NCBI GenBank assembly: GCA_052035955.1
Contig: JBPOHD010000069.1
Coordinates: 1 to 33,696 of the forward strand
DNA: 33,696 nucleotides
Reading direction: 5' to 3'
DNA from: JAEUNJ01 sp052035955
Lineage (GTDB): Bacteria; Pseudomonadota; Gammaproteobacteria; Burkholderiales; Rhodocyclaceae
The notes below the pieces were generated by a model that was not told where the DNA came from, searched no databases, and was given only the letters and a program-made list of their open reading frames with translations. The translations under genes were made by a program, and so were the position numbers. This document shows, in pieces, positions 32,815 through 33,696 of this stretch. How positions within the stretch are numbered: position 1 is the first letter of the stretch; every line of letters begins with the position of its first letter.

Positions 32815-33696
32815 TGAATTCCAAGCCCAAGCCCAAGCGCAGCGCCAGACCCGCCCGCAGTACCAAGCTCTTCGTCCTCGACACCAACGTGCTGATGCAC
32901 GATCCCCTGAGCCTCTACCGCTTCGAGGAGCACGACCTCTTCGTGCCCATGATGACCCTCGAGGAACTGGACGCCAACAAGAAGGGCATGTCGGAAGTGG
33001 CGCGCAACGCGCGCCAGGCCAGCCGGCTGCTGGACGAAATCGTCTCCGGCAGCGAGGACGGCATCAAGCACGGCATCGCCCTCGAAACCGCCTCCCGGGG
33101 CCTGGCCTCGGGACGCCTGTTCCTGCAGACGGAAGCGATCAACGCCGTCATCCCCACCTCGCTGCCCACCGCCAAGTCCGACAACCAGATCATCGCGGTG
33201 GCCATGTCCCTGTCGGAGAAGTTCCCCAAGCGGCCGGTGATCCTGGTGTCCAAGGACATCAACATGCGGATCAAGGCCCGGGCCCTGGGCCTCGAGGCCC
33301 AGGACTACTTCAACGACAAGGTGCTCGAGGACACGGACATTCTCTACACCGGAACGCGCGCCCTGCCGGGCACTTTCTGGGAAGAGCATGGCCAGGGCAT
33401 GGAATCCTGGAAGAAGGAGACAAGGACCTACTACCGGATCAATGGACCACTGTGCCCACAACTGCTGGTCAACGAGTTCGTCTGGCTGGAAAGCGACGGT
33501 TTCGCGGCAATCGTCAAGGAGACCTCCGGTACGGCGGCGGTTCTCGAAACGCTGGTCGATTACACGCACCCGAAGAATGCCGTCTGGGGCATCAGCGCGC
33601 GCAATCGCGAGCAGAATTTCGCGCTCAACCTCCTGCTCAACCCGGAAATCGACTTCGTCACCCTGCTCGGCCAGGCCGGGACCGGCAAGACCTTGC
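32815..33696 (+). CDS. PIN-PhoH fusion protein (cut by window edge)
   Basis: The 294 visible residues comprise a basic N-terminal tail (MNSKPKPKRSARPARS), a PIN nuclease-like domain (LFVLDTNVLMHDP near 19-31, acidic ELDANKKG, KSDNQIIAVA, LVSKDINMRIKA) and a linker. The beginning of the PhoH ATPase domain closes the window with the Walker A motif GQAGTGKT. The full protein should be about 460-480 residues. In this family PIN and PhoH modules form an RNA-acting ATPase; the exact role is poorly known. It starts 43 bp after bcp with a weak ribosome-binding site. Confidence 0.92.

Overview
This is a GC-rich (roughly two thirds G+C by eye), gene-dense chromosomal window from a Gram-negative bacterium. 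The best guess is a betaproteobacterium of the Rhodocyclales type. Supporting signs are an E. coli-type LexA box (CTGT-N8-ACAG), a PEP-CTERM protein, lexA-imuA-imuB plus dnaE2, an alaC-alaA-hom-thrC amino-acid cluster, lipid A aminoarabinose (arn) genes and abundant small dispersed palindromic repeats. The taxon is inferred from gene content and was not tested.

Layout. (1) 1-1868, minus: the 5' part of smc, divergent from a tightly overlapping plus-strand run queF - DUF2189-like membrane protein - polytopic membrane protein - recQ (2019-6161). (2) 6162-7659: a minus-strand PEP-CTERM protein gene with its own terminator, flanked by two nearly identical 22-bp palindromes. (3) 7660-17339: an SOS mutagenesis region, minus strand. 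dnaE2 has a promoter with a LexA box in its spacer. lexA-imuA-imuB lies about 3.5 kb further along, behind a perfect LexA box. Between the two halves sit a small membrane protein gene, an ADP-ribosylglycohydrolase gene, a secreted SUMF1/FGE-like gene and a 91-bp-period palindromic repeat array. (4) 17543-24444: a 45-residue membrane protein (plus), then a minus-strand series read in the order alaC, alaA, GNAT acetyltransferase, hom, a small zinc-ribbon protein, thrC and a TehB-like methyltransferase. (5) 24585-32771, plus: a Mth938-domain protein, then arnT-arnE-arnB-arnC-arnA(formyltransferase)-arnA(decarboxylase)-arnD, then a Bcp/PrxQ peroxiredoxin. (6) 32815 to the window end: a PIN-PhoH fusion protein, cut by the edge.

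How the parts work together. LexA very likely controls imuA, imuB and dnaE2 together, giving damage-inducible error-prone replication. recQ adds recombination repair nearby, but no LexA box was seen at it. The alaC-to-thrC series makes alanine and carries aspartate semialdehyde through homoserine toward threonine; thrB is not here. The arn run encodes almost the whole route from UDP-glucuronate to 4-amino-4-deoxy-arabinose on lipid A, with ArnA split into two genes and only one small ArnE/ArnF-type flippase subunit visible.

No tRNA, rRNA, CRISPR array, transposase or prophage gene was recognised. The most unusual material is non-coding: the palindrome pair around the PEP-CTERM gene, the A/B-alternating REP array, several inverted-repeat elements between genes, and a 51-bp repeat that supplies the apparent ribosome-binding site of the arn formyltransferase gene.
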